DNA of 64,000 nucleotides from Stenopsyche tienmushanensis (GCA_008973525.1 WACJ01000057.1:62001-126000); one strand, 5' to 3'. Positions 1 through 12,429 are shown, numbered from the stretch's first letter. Notes: a model not told the origin generated them from the sequence alone. Made by a program: numbers and translations.

Positions 1-97
1 CTACAAATAAAACCGCTTATAAAGATGTTTCCTTTATTGTGTCTGGGCATGAACTGAGCTCAAACATAAATACGTGAATACTTTTCGATACCCCTAA
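1..97 (-). mobile_element. Mariner-type element, terminal fragment cut by window edge
   Basis: This is the end of a mariner family (called M-A here) that recurs at 738-1109 and 21528-21939. The terminus reads CTTTTCGATACCCCTAA and is followed by the TA target dinucleotide. The inner part (GTCTGGGCATGAACTGAGCTC) matches the 5' untranslated side of the other two copies, which sets the orientation. No transposase codons are visible in this piece. Confidence 0.6.
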
Positions 98-737
98 TAG
101 TTCAACAGCGCAAGCTCATTGAAGCCCTAGTACATTGCACATAGTCAAAATCCGTTGGTTGGCTATTATAATGCAAATCTCCTGAATTTAACGGCTTGAA
201 TTAAATTTAAGCTTCTCAAAATCATACAACCCTAATCCTAATTTAATTATGTAATGTTTCTTCCGTGAAAACTCGGTCGCAAATATGCTTTTAACGTACA
301 TAAACCTATTTTGAAAAATACACATACGCTTTTTCGAGAAAGCTTTCGCGTCTTGGAAACTTGAAAATATATAAGGTTATTGTTTGACACATTCAGTGTA
401 AGAAAATGCTGAAAATATTTATTTAAAAAAACATCATTTCTAAATATAAACGGAGTGTTTTAAGATTCGAAAGCTCAATAAACATAACGTATAAATTGTA
501 GCTTTGACATAGTTAAGGCTTACATGGCAAGAGTGTAAGCTTAGCTAAAAATATATGGCCTTTCAGATGTTGTAGTTTGTTACCTCACGCGCACAGCAAA
601 CTTCAAGGAGCCATAAGAGGTACAAAATATCCCAAGCCTTTTGATTATTTCAGATTCTTTGAATTAAATATAAAAATATTTTATTTCATTAACGATAAGA
701 TAAATAAATAAAGACAAATGATATGCAAGATCAAATA
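98..737. other. AT-rich non-coding spacer
   Basis: No reading frame, repeat or terminal structure is recognised here. Confidence 0.4.
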
Positions 738-1109
738 TTAGTTGTATCGATAAGTCTTTGCCGATTTTGATAGACGAATTGTTTGAACTCAATTTATGTC
801 CAGATATGGTGAAAAATAGATATTGGCCAGTAATATTAATGAGTAAAAGTGTAGCTTCATTAGTTCCCTAGAACTGGAACCACCACAATTTTTTTTGTGC
901 GTTTGGTGGGACATTCAAGGAATTATTAATTATGAATTTATTAATCTTGGCGAAACAATAAATGCAAATTTGTATTGTTAGCAATTAGAAAGAGTGAACA
1001 AAAAATGAAAGTCAAACGTCTAGAATTTATGAGGAACAATATAGTGATTCTGCAACATGACAACGTACAACCCCATAAGGAATCGGCAAAGACTTTTCGA
1101 TACATCTAA
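738..1109 (+). mobile_element. Internally deleted mariner (family M-A) with both terminal inverted repeats
   Basis: The element is 372 bp long with matching ends: TTAGTTGTATCGATAAGTC on the left and, reading inwards from the right, TTAGATGTATCGAAAAGTC. Both ends continue with TTTGCCGATT and both are flanked by TA, the usual mariner target duplication. The interior translates, with frame breaks, into the middle of a mariner transposase: a VWWDIQG block, a LGETINA block and HDNVQPH, the region of the second catalytic aspartate. The helix-turn-helix region, the first Asp block and the C-terminus are missing. A full mariner is about 1.3 kb, so this is a non-autonomous deletion derivative. Family assignment is from motif recognition only. 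Confidence 0.8.
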
Positions 1110-1111
1110 TA

Positions 1112-1911
1112 TTTAATTAGGGTGAAATGTTTGCTAAATTCCACGTAAATTTATTTTTCGTCCTTCATCTCATAGGAACAAAATTTAAAATCGATTCCAA
1201 TATTGTCTTACGCATTCCTGATCCTGATCCTTTAACGGATATTTATCTTTCCATCCGGCAAAAACTCTGCAGGAACATTTTCCTTCCGGATGATTCACGA
1301 TTTTTACGTGCAAAGTAAATCCAAAGTATTAATCCCTTTAATTTAAAACACAAAGCTCTGGAGCAATTGTTTAATTTATTAAGACACATTTAATTTGAAA
1401 GTTTCGGCGATAACTCCGCTTAAGCAAGTTTTCGACGAGGAATATCTTTGTTTTTCATTGAGATTAATTCACGCCTATAATTAAACCTCATTTTATATTA
1501 TTAACGTCGTATTTGAGGGATTATGGTGTGTTTTATATCACGCTCAAAACAGGGAACTTTTGATGTTTAGTTCGGCATAAAAAGACAAAAACTCACAACA
1601 GAAAAGTAGATCGGGCTCTGAGAGAATACGTAAATAATAAACTGCGATGGAGTCGATAATAAAAGCGACGGGAAGAATCGAAAATCAAAGAATCAGGCGA
1701 AAATGGCACTTCAACGAACATCCAAATGACAAAATGGCATCAAATAGGTATTAAACTATTCATAGGCAAGATAAAAACATCAAATATTACTCTCCATCTC
1801 TACTACTATCAGATACGAAGGTAGCCTCAGAATATGGCGTATAATTGGCGGCTGATATTTTAAAAAAATCTATGATTAAAATTAAATTGGTCATCGCTAT
1901 GTAAAAGGTCT
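1112..1911. other. Spacer without recognised features
   Basis: One 63-codon open frame begins at 1127, but it resembles nothing known and has no splice or promoter context. I see no gene. Confidence 0.4.
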
Positions 1912-2014
1912 TATTCAATATCAAAGCCAAGCTACTCTGGGAGAGTGCTCCGTCTGACTTTAAATTTGCACATAAAAAAGCTGTGCGCAAGATGGGCGCC
2001 GCGTGTGCTTACAG
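1912..2014 (+). mobile_element. Mariner (family M-B) internal fragment
   Basis: The stretch AATATCAAAGCC, then CTCTGGGAGAGTGCTCC, then AAAGCTGTGCGCAAGATGGG matches the transposase start and the post-HTH region of the M-B element at 22425-22996. The HTH-coding segment between them is deleted and no termini are seen. It is a short relic of the same family. Confidence 0.6.
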
Positions 2015-3664
2015 TTTAACACGTCCAAACGATTTTTCTATAGTTTAACACGGTTTATTCACATATCAGTCAAATATGCGAATTAATAGCATGTTAACAC
2101 AATATTCATATTAAAAAAATTCTATTTGTACTTTCGTGGGAACGATCAAATGAGATTATCGGGAAGCGAGTGCATAAAATGCACTAGTTTCAACTGGAAA
2201 GATATTTTCTTGGATAAAATGTAGCATGCAACTTTAGAAAACTCCAAACCCGTATAGGTGATGGCTGTTCTTGGTATCTAATAAATTCCTCAAGCATGTT
2301 ATTAAAAGACACGTTAGAATTGCACATGGCTGTGCATATACAGGCGATATTTGCATATAAGATGGTATATTTTACAACCCATTTGTGACAGAGTGCTTTA
2401 AGATACATAACCGTATACGTATAAGAAAGAATCGAGCACTGTGTATTATGTGAGCGTTCTTAACTGCTCGAGGGCAGGGCTACCATCTACAATCGCTGAT
2501 CAACAAATATTTGTTAAAAAGACTAGGAACGATATAGCGCTAACAATACATCATTTTTGGCCGTATAATGAAACATTTTGGGCTGTAAATCGAAAAAAAA
2601 ATCATAAATTAAATAAAATATATTATGCTAGGGCATACATTGATGATTCTAAAAATGTCTTCACATTTAAATGTACCTTAGTGTTTTCATTTTATTTTTA
2701 AATAAATTCAACAGAGATGATCAGGGCTGCCCATTGAATGATCTATTTTCAGTCAAATAATAATAAAGGTGCTAAAAAGGGTTAATATATAAGATAAATA
2801 ATACATTTAAAATATTTTTTAGTTAAGAACAGCTTCAAAACGTAACAACCCTTAAAGTATTTTAGAACGGTTCGAGTTTACCATTCGACAAAATCCAAAG
2901 TTGCGTATATCCTAGGCTTATGTTTATATTTTGCTCGTATAATATCACGACGTATGTTTACGTTCGCATTTATTCATTCAGCTGAAAGAGAGCTGAAAAC
3001 CGTGTGATTTCCCAAGGCACATCTGTGTATAGCAATTAATATAATTGGTCTATAGCTGCCTTCATATCTCATTAATGCACGTGTATTCCAGGATTTTCTA
3101 ATGAGTCCTATACAATGCTTTTCTTTTAAGAAAAACCTTCCATTATGGAAACATAAATGTTTTATGAAACGACAATAAATGGACTCATTTAAAAAGACAA
3201 TGGGTTTATGATAAAGTTGGTATGCTTGGTGTGTAAGAGGGATTCTAGCGGTCAGTTTGTTTGGTCCCGCGTGTTTGTCGACCATTTTGTTTAGTCATAG
3301 TAAATTCTTATCCATTCAGCAAGCCTCCTAAATGAAACTTTTTTTCAGGAATTCCTCCCAAATAAATGATGGAAAGATTCAGACAGGGCTCAATCTCAAT
3401 ACGTACCCGCAGGAAATAATTAAGAAAGGGGGGAAGGGGAGGAGGGTTAATTGTAGTAAAGTAGTTAGTATTTTTGCATGCTATTCTACTTCAAAATAGA
3501 CTAATAAACATGCTAGAATCAATAAATCAGATTAATAGTTATGTGGCCATACAACCTTTTTTCTTTTTTTTTTGAAACTTTGACTTATGGTAGCGACCTC
3601 TAAAATCTTTTTTTTATCAAAATCATATAACAGGGTGACCGCCCAATTTTTTAAAAGTCGAAAA
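2015..3664. other. Spacer; one short repeated segment
   Basis: The only structure noticed is a 38-nt stretch at 3272-3309 that resembles 33076-33113 (shared CCATTTTGTT and AGTAAATTCTT blocks). A 103-codon open frame on the minus strand (2974-3285) has no recognisable motifs and is not called as a gene. Confidence 0.35.
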
Positions 3665-3800
3665 ATAAGGATCACCCAAGTGTTTATATGTAAACCACTG
3701 TACTTTCAGAACCGCGCAATGTGTAACAAGCTTGTATGTCAATAAATGAACCTTAACACTGTTGATATCGTTTTCCATTAGCGCAGTATTCAATTGCTTA
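3665..3800 (-). repeat. Dispersed repeat family D1, partial copy
   Basis: On the minus strand this reads GTTAAGGTTCATTTATTGAC followed by a CTTG...CGCGGTTCTGA block. The same order of blocks occurs at 19740-19990, 25690-26150, 47190-48165 and 48166-48450. No coding capacity is visible and the class is unknown. Confidence 0.5.
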
Positions 3801-5598
3801 ATGTTTGACTTGCATAGCATCTGTTTGTTGATGATTAAGAACAGTACACTAGTCAAAGAGGTAAAATAAACGTGTAAGGATCCCTTGCTACCGATATATC
3901 AATGTATGATGAGATTATGGGCACTAAAAGCGTTAATTTTGAGCAAATTTTTATGGCCAAAATTGAAACGTATTGATGAGTCTGATGTCTATTTCCATAT
4001 TAAAAAAAGGATGACTATCATTTGGATGACTCTTTATTACGGAATATTATCGGCCTTAAAGAAAAAGTTAATTTCCTACTTATACAATACAATGTACTTT
4101 TGGTTCTGACAGTATCGCTCTTCGTAATGTATGTAAATACGTCTTTTATAAACGGACGCCAGAGACGCCCAAAGTTTTTATGTTCATTTGAACATCATCC
4201 GTACCTTCAAGCATTTACGAATTCATATCACATCATTTTAATTTCCGCTTTGAAGTTATTTCAAGTTTGACAAGGATACGTAGAAAAAAATCTGTTATTT
4301 CTTTGGTATACAGATTTCAGACCGAGGGGAAAATCCACCCCCATGCAGATGCCAGTATATTTTCTTTAAATCGGCGAGCAGCGATCAAAAAATAAGAGCA
4401 ATTAAGCGCCAAAAACTCTAAAGAATAAGATTAAAAATAATATTTTTTGTCTGTACATCTGTCGTAAAAGTTCATTATTGTAATTTGGATGCTTTCGGTA
4501 TAAGGCGCAGTTGCTGTTGTATTCTTGCAGAAGGCTTGCGCATATTTGACGAGGGTCTCAGATTTTGATGGATAGTCCATCCGACGTCTTGATTATGTTT
4601 ATTCTGCTTTTGGAATTACTTAATTTATGGGCATAAAAACGTCGAGGCTCTCGAGGCAATTGTTCTTAGCCGCGAACTAAAGGGCCCTCGCCTCCATTTG
4701 GTTATTCAAATTATGTTTGAAGAAATGCTCGGAAATCCTCAATTTAAACAGTAATCAGCGGAGGCATTGCCTTTTAACTTAATTTCGCTATTTTCCCTCT
4801 TGAGAGTCAATGGAGAGGGCCAAATGAGAGCATTCGAAAAACCCTTAAAAACACTTCCTACCGCCCCGTACAAAGAAACCTCCGATATTCCCGAACAATA
4901 GTTGGCGAAATCCGCAGCTGTCTTCGGCAGATGATAAATGGCGACAATCAAGGATTTCTATTTACAATAAATTTGTATATTTTTTTGAAGGCGCCGGTTT
5001 GTCCAAATGGAGGCAAATTATGGACAAATGAAAACGGGCGAACGGATTTATTTTTGTATTTACATATTTTTGGAAGGAGCCTTCCCCGACCGGAAAGCGT
5101 TTTTGCTGTTTGAGGATCATTAATTTGTTCTCTTCGGACAAACAACATTAATAAAACTTATGCATATCCTTTCTTCAGCCATCACAGTCTTGTGATAAAT
5201 CTTCAAAGGGACGGTTCTTTTTGAGAAAATTGAAATTTCATAACACAGACGTCCCTGAAAACTCATACTTGATTAATCACATCAAGGGATGTTTTTCCAT
5301 TTTATATTTTCTTTGAATGAAAATATTTTTGGCCATCTACAATAACGGATCGCCATCAATCAATACGATCTGGAACACAATACATTTTTTTTATCCTGGT
5401 GGGAATCGAAGCAATAACCTCTTACTGTCCGGGTGGGCTGTACAATTTATTGAGTTGTTGGGTTCCTGTTCATCCAGATCAAATTAATTGAGACGAAACA
5501 TTCAAATACAATAAATAACAATTATATATTAACACATATCTATCGGGTTACGCATATATGCGTCTTTAGCCATTTAACACTATTTCAAGACGGAAATA
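3801..5598. other. Spacer without recognised features
   Basis: Several 60-80 codon open frames exist on both strands (for example 3885-4109, 4739-4951 and 4948-5148). None shows motifs, splice context or similarity to other parts of the window. Confidence 0.35.
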
Positions 5599-5945
5599 TG
5601 AGGGTAGTTCCAAAAGTATCCGACCTAATAAAGAAAATACAAAAAATATATATTTCTGAACATAGTCTCCTTTCAACTCGATACAATTTACTTAGCGATG
5701 TTCTATAGCTTCGACACCCTATTTACCAACCACCGACTCCACATCTTCTTTGTTGGAAAATATTTTAGCACCAAACCTTTTTATCACGTTTGGAAAAAGA
5801 AAATAATCCGAGAGGATTTAATCTGGTGAATAGGGTGCATCAGGAAGTAATTCGTACTCGTTGTGTACTCAATATGTGAACTGGTGCATAAGCAAAATAT
5901 CATCCCCATGCAATGACGCTGTTAATTTGTGTAGATTTAATTCAA
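5599..5945 (-). mobile_element. Mariner (family M-B) 3' part with one terminal inverted repeat
   Basis: The left end, TGAGGGTAGTTCCAAAAGTA preceded by TA, is the M-B terminal inverted repeat also seen at 22425 and 22996. Read on the minus strand, the interior gives a decayed transposase C-terminus. A YSPD block is followed by a stop codon, then SDYFLFPNV, which contains the third catalytic Asp. After that come a KEDVESVVGK block and EHR...CIELKGDYV. At least three in-frame stops interrupt it. The 5' half and the second terminus are gone, so it cannot be active. Confidence 0.75.
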
Positions 5946-5984
5946 TAAATTAACAGCGACATCATCTGAGATGATGTGAAAAAT

Positions 5985-6196
5985 GTAGGAGTCGTGAGGA
6001 GTCATCGGATAGCCTTGGCTATGGGAGAACGTCCTTCCCGCGGCTAGATCTCTCTATCGTGTTATCTAAGACGATAAACTTTCTATTCTACGCTCGTCTA
6101 CCTCCACGCCATACGCCTAACCGCACAAAGACCTGAGAGCAGAACGGATCCGCGTGCGAGCGCGGCCATCTCGACAAGGGCATCCTATACTACAAT
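5985..6196 (+). mobile_element. LTR-retrotransposon LTR fragment (family L1, copy a)
   Basis: Four stretches of the window (this one, 12430-12660, 16090-16285 and 59500-59655 on the minus strand) share an ordered block. It runs: a GTCG-rich start, CCTTGGCT(A/G), a GGGAGAACGTCCTTCCCGC mini-dyad, CTAGATCTCT, CTCTCGTGTT, and a pyrimidine-rich stretch of CTCGT(C/T)-type motifs. This copy ends CTACAA and is followed directly by TGGTGTCAGAAGT, which has the form of a primer-binding site just inside a 5' LTR. Calling it an LTR is inference from this junction and from the AATAAA in copies b and d. No gag or pol is recognised nearby. Confidence 0.55.
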
Positions 6197-6373
6197 GGTG
6201 TCAGAAGTAGAATCCTATTCGTCATCACATTGTTGTTCCAGGGCTGGATGCCGACGGATTCTCGGCCATCCTAATCCACTTGCGATATGTGCTGCCGGCA
6301 TGCATCATTCGACGACGCCTTCCATCTAAAATAGTCCAGCATTCATGATCCGTCGATTCTGACACCATTGTAG
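6190..6373. repeat. Inverted repeat of the LTR end / primer-site junction
   Basis: The 17-mer CTACAATGGTGTCAGAA (6190-6206) recurs as its exact reverse complement at 6357-6373. About 150 bp lie between. Two copies of the presumed LTR/primer-binding-site junction therefore face each other. Confidence 0.8.
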
Positions 6374-8329
6374 CCCCAAATATTGCTAAATTATTTTGAT
6401 GAAACAACACTTTATTTTTGGACAATTTTTTTCTTGATTTCGGCCAAAATCAAAGTGGGTTTGGGAGGGGGGGGGGGGTTTGGGTTGAAATCAAGTGAAA
6501 ATTCAATATTATTAAGTAAATATTTAAATGAGTAAAATAAACATTTGTAAGTGTTCTATCTATTTGGTCTGGCGTTTTTATAAACGTAAACTATTTATTA
6601 TAAGTTATTAATTTTTTTTTTTAAAGTTTCATTATTTCATTCATCAAATTTAACCACGTCTACTAAAGCCCTAGCCACATTGTCTCTAAAGTAGATGACC
6701 TTTATTTAACAATAATTAATGTAAACTACTTGTTAACAAAAATGCAGCTTTATAGATTTTAATTTAATGGCGGTATGTACAATTATTCAGTTTTCTAAAA
6801 TGATTGTTGATGTTCGCAACGTTGAAAGCTTGGTAGACTATAACTTTCCTGATTTACGTTGTATAATTTTTTAAATACATGTTCAAATGTAAATTTAACG
6901 CCAAAAAATATGATTCATAAAAAAAATTGGAGCCTATATTTTTTTTAAGGGAATGTTCGGATTTTTTATACATAAAAAGGGTAATAAAGTGTATCAATCA
7001 AGCTTTAAAAAGGGATACGACAGGAGTGATGCATAACATTATTAATAATGCCCTATACTGCCCTTTCGAAGATACAAAAAAAATGTTTCCTTGACGTCGT
7101 TCCTCGCATGAAACTTCTTTTGTATGAAGAATGTATGTAATATGCGATAAGTTGGCAAACTATTTTTCATGATATATTTACACCAAACAAAAAACTTACG
7201 CTTTTCGCTGCTTTAAAAAACTCATTTATTCCACCTCGTGTACTACATTTTAAAGCGAATCAATCATATGACATAAATATATGGATATTATACAATATCA
7301 TTTGCAAGATATGTGAATTTATGGCTGACGAGGATTAAAGCAACTTTTCCCATTTAATTGTCAGGATTATTATACAAGTTGGCTCTACATTTACATCCTC
7401 CAATTAATGTTGAATTACCTCATTCGGCAAATATTTATCTACAAGGTTGCCTAAATTTCAGTGATCTTTTGACCTTAACGACATATTTACCGACCATTTG
7501 TAAATATGTACATATGGTTGAATAACTATTATACAGTTGCTAAAATTAGTACATTCACTCCCTGGGTAATAAATATACTAATTTAGGATGTTCATGGGTA
7601 GAAACTTGGTTTTGGGCACAAATACGCATAATACAAGTGTGCTTTTATAGAGATTGAGGAATGAGCGTTTATCTTTTTGTTTCGTGTGCGAGAATACAAA
7701 TCTAATGATAAAGTTAGAATCAATCCTGATTCATTATGAAATATTAATTTGGAATCATCAATCCACTATTGGCCCCTAGTTTTTCGAATGCTTGCTTTAT
7801 CTATAAGATCTTTTAATTGTTCTGTTAATTGAACAATTGGCAAAGATAACGTACACAAAGTAAGGAGAGCAGAAATGAGAAAGTAGTAAGTGTTGCAAGA
7901 AGGACTATAATTATAATTTCATCAAGTTCAAGCTCCGATATATAGGATGTTAGAAGAACGACTTCAAAAGAAGATGAGGAATTGACCAATGCTGATGGTT
8001 CATTGGACAATATTCAGTAGAACAAGTTCACCAACAAGCAACAATCGTTTACATTTACCGGGAAAAATAGACTTTTAATAGGATCGCTTTCCGTTATTAT
8101 CCCGGGTGAACTTCTTTCATCATTTTTGGATTAGAAATTGATAAGGTCGTGTAAATGCTAGGCCCGACATAAAATCCGCAAGGCAAACCTATTAGAAGGA
8201 TTTGTGCTCTTTGTTATAAAAAGATGAGACAAATTCTTGACGACCAGGAAGCGTAAAATGTAAAATAGATCTCAACATGTCCTCATGTGGCGAAGAAACG
8301 TGTTAAAATAATATGTTATGGCATAAATA
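6374..8329. other. AT-rich spacer with a G12 tract
   Basis: A run of 12 G lies at 6467-6478. Otherwise the stretch is AT-rich with no supported reading frame. The open frames are 61-66 codons and motif-free. Confidence 0.4.
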
Positions 8330-8850
8330 TGGCATATAACGTCGTTCAAAAGTCTAAAGACGATAAATCGCATGATTTTGGTGGCCAATTCGCATCGCCA
8401 CCGTGCAATAGAACCGTGCTCTCAGATTGCTCATGCCGAGTGTCCATCATAGCATGCGCTGTGTGGCACGTAGAGTCGCCCTGTTAGAAGCACATATCAT
8501 CTAGTTTAGGTTTACCTAAGAGGTTGCTTAAGAAGTTTCTGAAAGGCCAAATTATTGTGAACCACGAAAAATTGAATGCTTCGGGGTTTACCGTATACTC
8601 TCACGCACAGCGGTGACGTTTTCATCAGACCTTGCGTTTCGGTGTTGGCCGATTGTGTATGAAACTGATTGACTTGAATTTGGTCACCAAACGTCGAATA
8701 GTGGACTCGGCAGGACGGTTGTGACGAGGATAAAAATCACATAATGCGTGAAACGTTTCTCGAACGGAGAATTAATTTTGAAAATAAAATTTGATAATTT
8801 ATACACATTGTTCAAAGCTATAACATTCTATGATAATTTGCCATATACCA
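8330..8850 (-). pseudogene. Decayed Tc3-like / mariner-superfamily transposase fragment
   Basis: Read on the minus strand, the clearest part (8346-8502) encodes DDMCF, a stop, then a block ending TCHTAHAMMD, then GGDANWPPKSCDLSSLDF and another stop. This matches the order of motifs around the second and third catalytic residues of insect Tc3-like transposases, where the family has DGATCHTA and NWPPRSCDLTPLDFF. Here the catalytic-site DG is altered to GD and a stop precedes it. Further upstream on that strand the frame is lost. The block at 8755-8850 is shared with 16430-16540, so at least two copies exist. Family assignment rests on motifs read by eye. Confidence 0.75.
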
Positions 8851-8999
8851 ACGGTTCCTAACCTTTTTAGTCTCGTTACCCCTGTAGCCTATCAGAGAAA
8901 CTGATTTTTACCATCTCGATTTAAACCTGCGTCTTAGAAACTAGAGTTAGAGAAACTTAGAAAACTCTGCGAATTTTTTTGCGTTTTTTTCAAATTTGA

Positions 9000-9660
9000 T
9001 CAAAAAAATATTTTTAATATACCTTTTTATATCAGATATTCATTGTTATTTTCAAAATATACATAAAAAATGAAAGGAACTTTTTTTTAAAATATACAGG
9101 TTGTAAGGGATAAAAAAAGCGTGTCATGGTTGACACGATTTCAACCCTTCTAGTCATTTAAAGTAAAAATAAAAAACAAAGTTTATTAAAATACTAAAGA
9201 TGTTGCTTTAGCACCTATCTCAGAAATTTTATTTCTTTTTTTAGTTAAAAAAATATTATTTTCCCAAAATGGCAACTGTTTGAAAAAAAATCATTTTTTG
9301 GCTTTATTTTTTTTAAACAATTAAAAATATTTTTTATATAGATCTGGTATGAACGATAGAAAATTATATAGAGAATGTTTATATTATTTTTGTAATCAAT
9401 TGGTTAATTAAAACTCGAGATTTCGTGTCAACCATGTTAAAAAAAGTAGTTTCGAAAAACCGCGATTAAAGATTTCATTCGGGTAGGACTGACTTAGTTT
9501 CCGCGTCACTAAAATAGCTATAACTCAGTAAATAATTGAAATTTTGAAAATTTCTTTGAATGATATATTTTTACCAGTGAAAATTTTGACAATATGCAAA
9601 AAATATTTAAAATTGATTTTTTCAAAATTCTAGACTAAAATACACCTTTAATGCATTATA
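9000..9660 (-). repeat. AT-rich dispersed repeat (family R3), inverted copy
   Basis: Its reverse complement parallels 50045-50640 block by block: TCTAGAATTTTGAAAAA, GAGTTATAGCTATTTTA, GACGC, TCTTTAA, CGAAACTACTT, ATGGTTGACA, TCTCGAGTTTTAATTAA, CAGT(T/C)GCCAT, GTGTCAACCA and CCCTTACA. Neither copy has a convincing open frame. The blocks resemble non-coding 3' regions I associate with Mutator/Phantom-like elements, but that link is inference. Confidence 0.6.
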
Positions 9661-10901
9661 TCAACAAATGATCAGAATTGAATCAGAATTTCAAAACTGA
9701 TACTGAAATTATCGCAATGCAATAAGCGTAATTAATTAAAAACGCCCGAATATTTTAAGGACACCCAAAGAACCGCAAAATATTTGACGTGAAACATTAA
9801 GGGGTGGATTTTTTTCGTTATTTATCGTCCATTTGCGCGATTTGTCCGCAATAAATAACGTCGTTTTTTTCGGAAGTATTGCCAGATTGTTAAGAAAATA
9901 CGATGTGAGAGTAATACGTTAAAGTATTTGTAGATCTGTTTATTTATTATGGCACTTTGCGATTTCGTGTTTTCCACTTAATAACAAAGGCAAACTGGCG
10001 CAAACGCTCTCAGACGCATAAATCGCCGGAGTAAATTATCAGAAGAATAACCCGAAAGGGATGCCGAGACACTATCAATAGGTATTTTCGACCTTTCTTT
10101 TTAAGTGAAAATATTCGCGCTTATAATCTCCGCAAATTTTCGCGCCGAGCCCCGATATTCGTCCGTAATAACCGAACTTTAGCGTACACATTCTGCCCAA
10201 TGGGGTGGATATAATTAATGTGGGGCGCCCCCGGAAGCCGCCCTGCTACCGTCTTATGTGCGAAGGGAGGATTCCATTACGTGCTACTCAAATAAACACG
10301 ATTTGTTTATCCCAACAAAAGAGGCACAATGTAGTTCACATGTAATCTCGTCAGGCACATAAATTTCAAAGTCACCAGAGATGATTTTTTTTTGCCACCC
10401 AATGGCCTCAAAGTCGGTTGTAACTTTTTTCTGTTGTTGTAATATTTATATAGGCCCTGTCCACCGCAGCGCTGGTTGGCTTGCTTGAGAAATTGCGGTT
10501 GAACCTTTTGCGGTTTATTTCAACTCATATTAGTGCTGAAAGTGAGATTAATCTTGCGAATAGTTTCACTATATTTTTACAGAATTCCCTGCGGACGTAG
10601 TTTTCAAAATGACACTAACGTTTTTGTAAAAAAAATGTAACATTTTACAATAAATGGAATTGTAAATTACGATATTTTTTGTCAAAAATTAAGTCACTTT
10701 CATAAAGCTCTATAAAGATTAGTACAATTTATTAGAATTTAACACCCCTGAACTGTAGATATCCCGGAATATCCCCTGCTCTGCGCGTGCACTTTAAGAT
10801 AGATAAACTTGCACGTGGATTCGTTAGCTATAGGGTCGCTAAAATAGAGCAAAATTGTATTTATTTACTTAGAGAGAGTTTACAGTTACGAGACTATACT
10901 A
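9661..10901. other. Single-copy-looking spacer, locally CpG-rich
   Basis: From about 9780 to 10270 the sequence is less AT-rich and richer in CpG than its surroundings, and it matches no repeat elsewhere in the window. There is no open frame of note. It may be ordinary unique non-coding DNA. Confidence 0.3.
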
Positions 10902-10924
10902 GCGGGAAGAACATGTCTTCCCGC
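10902..10924. repeat. Perfect 9-bp stem hairpin
   Basis: GCGGGAAGA and TCTTCCCGC form a perfect 9-bp stem around the loop ACATG. The stem resembles the GGGAGAACGTCCTTCCC dyad of LTR family L1. The flank on the minus strand, with CTCTCTAAGTAAATAAAT, loosely recalls the L1 polyadenylation region. This may be a diverged LTR. Confidence 0.6.
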
Positions 10925-11539
10925 ATCTAAATTTATCGATCGACTCTCTGCGTTATCTGCGTTATGCGACATGTCATCGACTCATCACTTCACTACCATA
11001 AAAGTCCACGAGCTTCCGATGGATATTCGCGGCGGTATTGTTTTGCAAATTCAATACCGAAAAACACGTGGAACCAAAACTTAACAAAAACTTACTGTTT
11101 GGATCTCCTCCTACACGCCGGGTGTGACTTTTCGAAACAATAAATTTCCCCCAGCCTCAGGAGTACTTTCTAGATGACGTACAAATCATAAGGTTAAAAT
11201 ATTTTCTACTTTTTGGATTATAATTTTGTCTTCACCCAAGACTTGTTCATCGATTGTAAATACGGATATTATATCCTAAATTATTTAATATCCATTGTTT
11301 ACCTCATTGAGTAAATATTGTTGTTCACTATTGCCATTCTGACGAATTTCCCAAAGGATTTTCTATACTAATATGTGTTTTACGACTACTGGGATTTATA
11401 TGCTTAACCTTTTAACCGCCAGCGATTTTAGAGATACTAGAAACTGCTTAAAAAGTTGTTTGACTTAAATATTTTATTGCCTAAAAGTGACTTGCGCATG
11501 CATGCATATAAACCACATACTACTTCAGTTCTTTATCTA
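10925..11539. other. Spacer without recognised features
   Basis: Nothing beyond the hairpin at its left edge is recognised. Confidence 0.35.
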
Positions 11540-11900
11540 TTAAGATTTCAAATATATATCTTTCCGATATTTCGAGTCTCCTGTCGGACTCGTGGGCGCG
11601 GAGTAGCTCCCGGCGCCTTGGTGATGCTCCTTGTGAGCATCCTCCGTATAGTGCTATGTTGGGCTATGCATTTCTGTTGCTTCGTGGTAAATTGTTTGCA
11701 CTTTTAGATTTTTTTGCTTGGTTGCACGTGGCCAAACCCCACCCCGTGAGCCCCCCATCACGCATGGCATTACTTTTTTTACCTTAGCAAAACCGGGCAT
11801 GCCATTACCGCCTCTCGGCATAGTTGACAAAAGGCTTTGTTTACCTTAGCAAATTTGGAATGGACACACATTGATTTTTATATATATATATATATATAGA
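11540..11900 (-). mobile_element. Non-autonomous Helitron H1, 3'-truncated copy
   Basis: The right end read on the minus strand is TCTATATATATA..., preceded by A, which is a Helitron 5' terminus at an A-T target. Internal blocks (GATTTCAAATATATATCTTT, GGTGATGCTCCTTGTGAGCA, GTTGACAAAAGGCTTTG) recur in the H1 copies at 61961-62987 and 62988-63597. Similarity ends near 11540, so the 3' part is missing. There is no coding capacity. Confidence 0.75.
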
Positions 11901-12178
11901 TGTAGCATTTGATCATTTTTTAGAAAATACTACATGACTTATGTGAAAGTACATTATGCCCTATTATATCAAACGCCTTTTCCATGTCTAAAACACAACT
12001 CGTATATTTTGAAAACAATATTTTTATGCGAGCAAATTAATTTACAACCAAATTATGGGAATAATGCCAATGCTGCAATATCCAGTATATTTTTAAAAAA
12101 AGCTGCAATATTTTATGCACAGGGCACAAAAAAAACAGTTTTCAAGATAGTAAAGCAAGTGCCAATAAACCAGCAGCT

Positions 12179-12425
12179 CTAGCTTTGTATAAATAGAGCT
12201 AGCTTCGTTTTTAAGCTATTTTTAGTTAGTTCAAAAATGGAAATAAAGATACCACCCTCCCAGCACCCTACTAGCTTGAAAACCAGCCTCGTGTGTATCC
12301 AGGCATTAGTCTGCCGTTTGTTTATCCACTCCCCAAGCATCTGATCTATAACATCAACACTCCCTTTGTGCTTGTTGTAAAATAACATCACCTGTCACTT
12401 TTGGGTTACTCCAACAACTTCGGCA
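12179..12425 (-). pseudogene. piggyBac-like transposase fragment
   Basis: The minus strand encodes FYNKHKGSVDVIDQML. This corresponds to the conserved piggyBac segment (YNKxKGGVDxxDQM in the family) that carries two of the catalytic aspartates. The sequence up to 12425 also matches the piggyBac copy at 30978-31566 (shared TTGTTGTAAAATAA and GTTGGAG blocks). The next residues drift away from the family after about 30 codons. Only this short central fragment remains, and an LTR fragment begins immediately to its right. Confidence 0.8.
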
Positions 12426-12429
12426 CCGT

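Noticed and set aside
2974..3285. 103-codon open frame on the minus strand
   Set aside because: No domain, no second copy in the window and no splice signals. A frame of this length is plausible by chance in 64 kb.
5395..5450. Possible tRNA-like remnant (GGTGGGAATCGAAGC on the plus strand)
   Set aside because: Only a T-arm-like sequence is present. No A box or foldable acceptor and anticodon arms were found.
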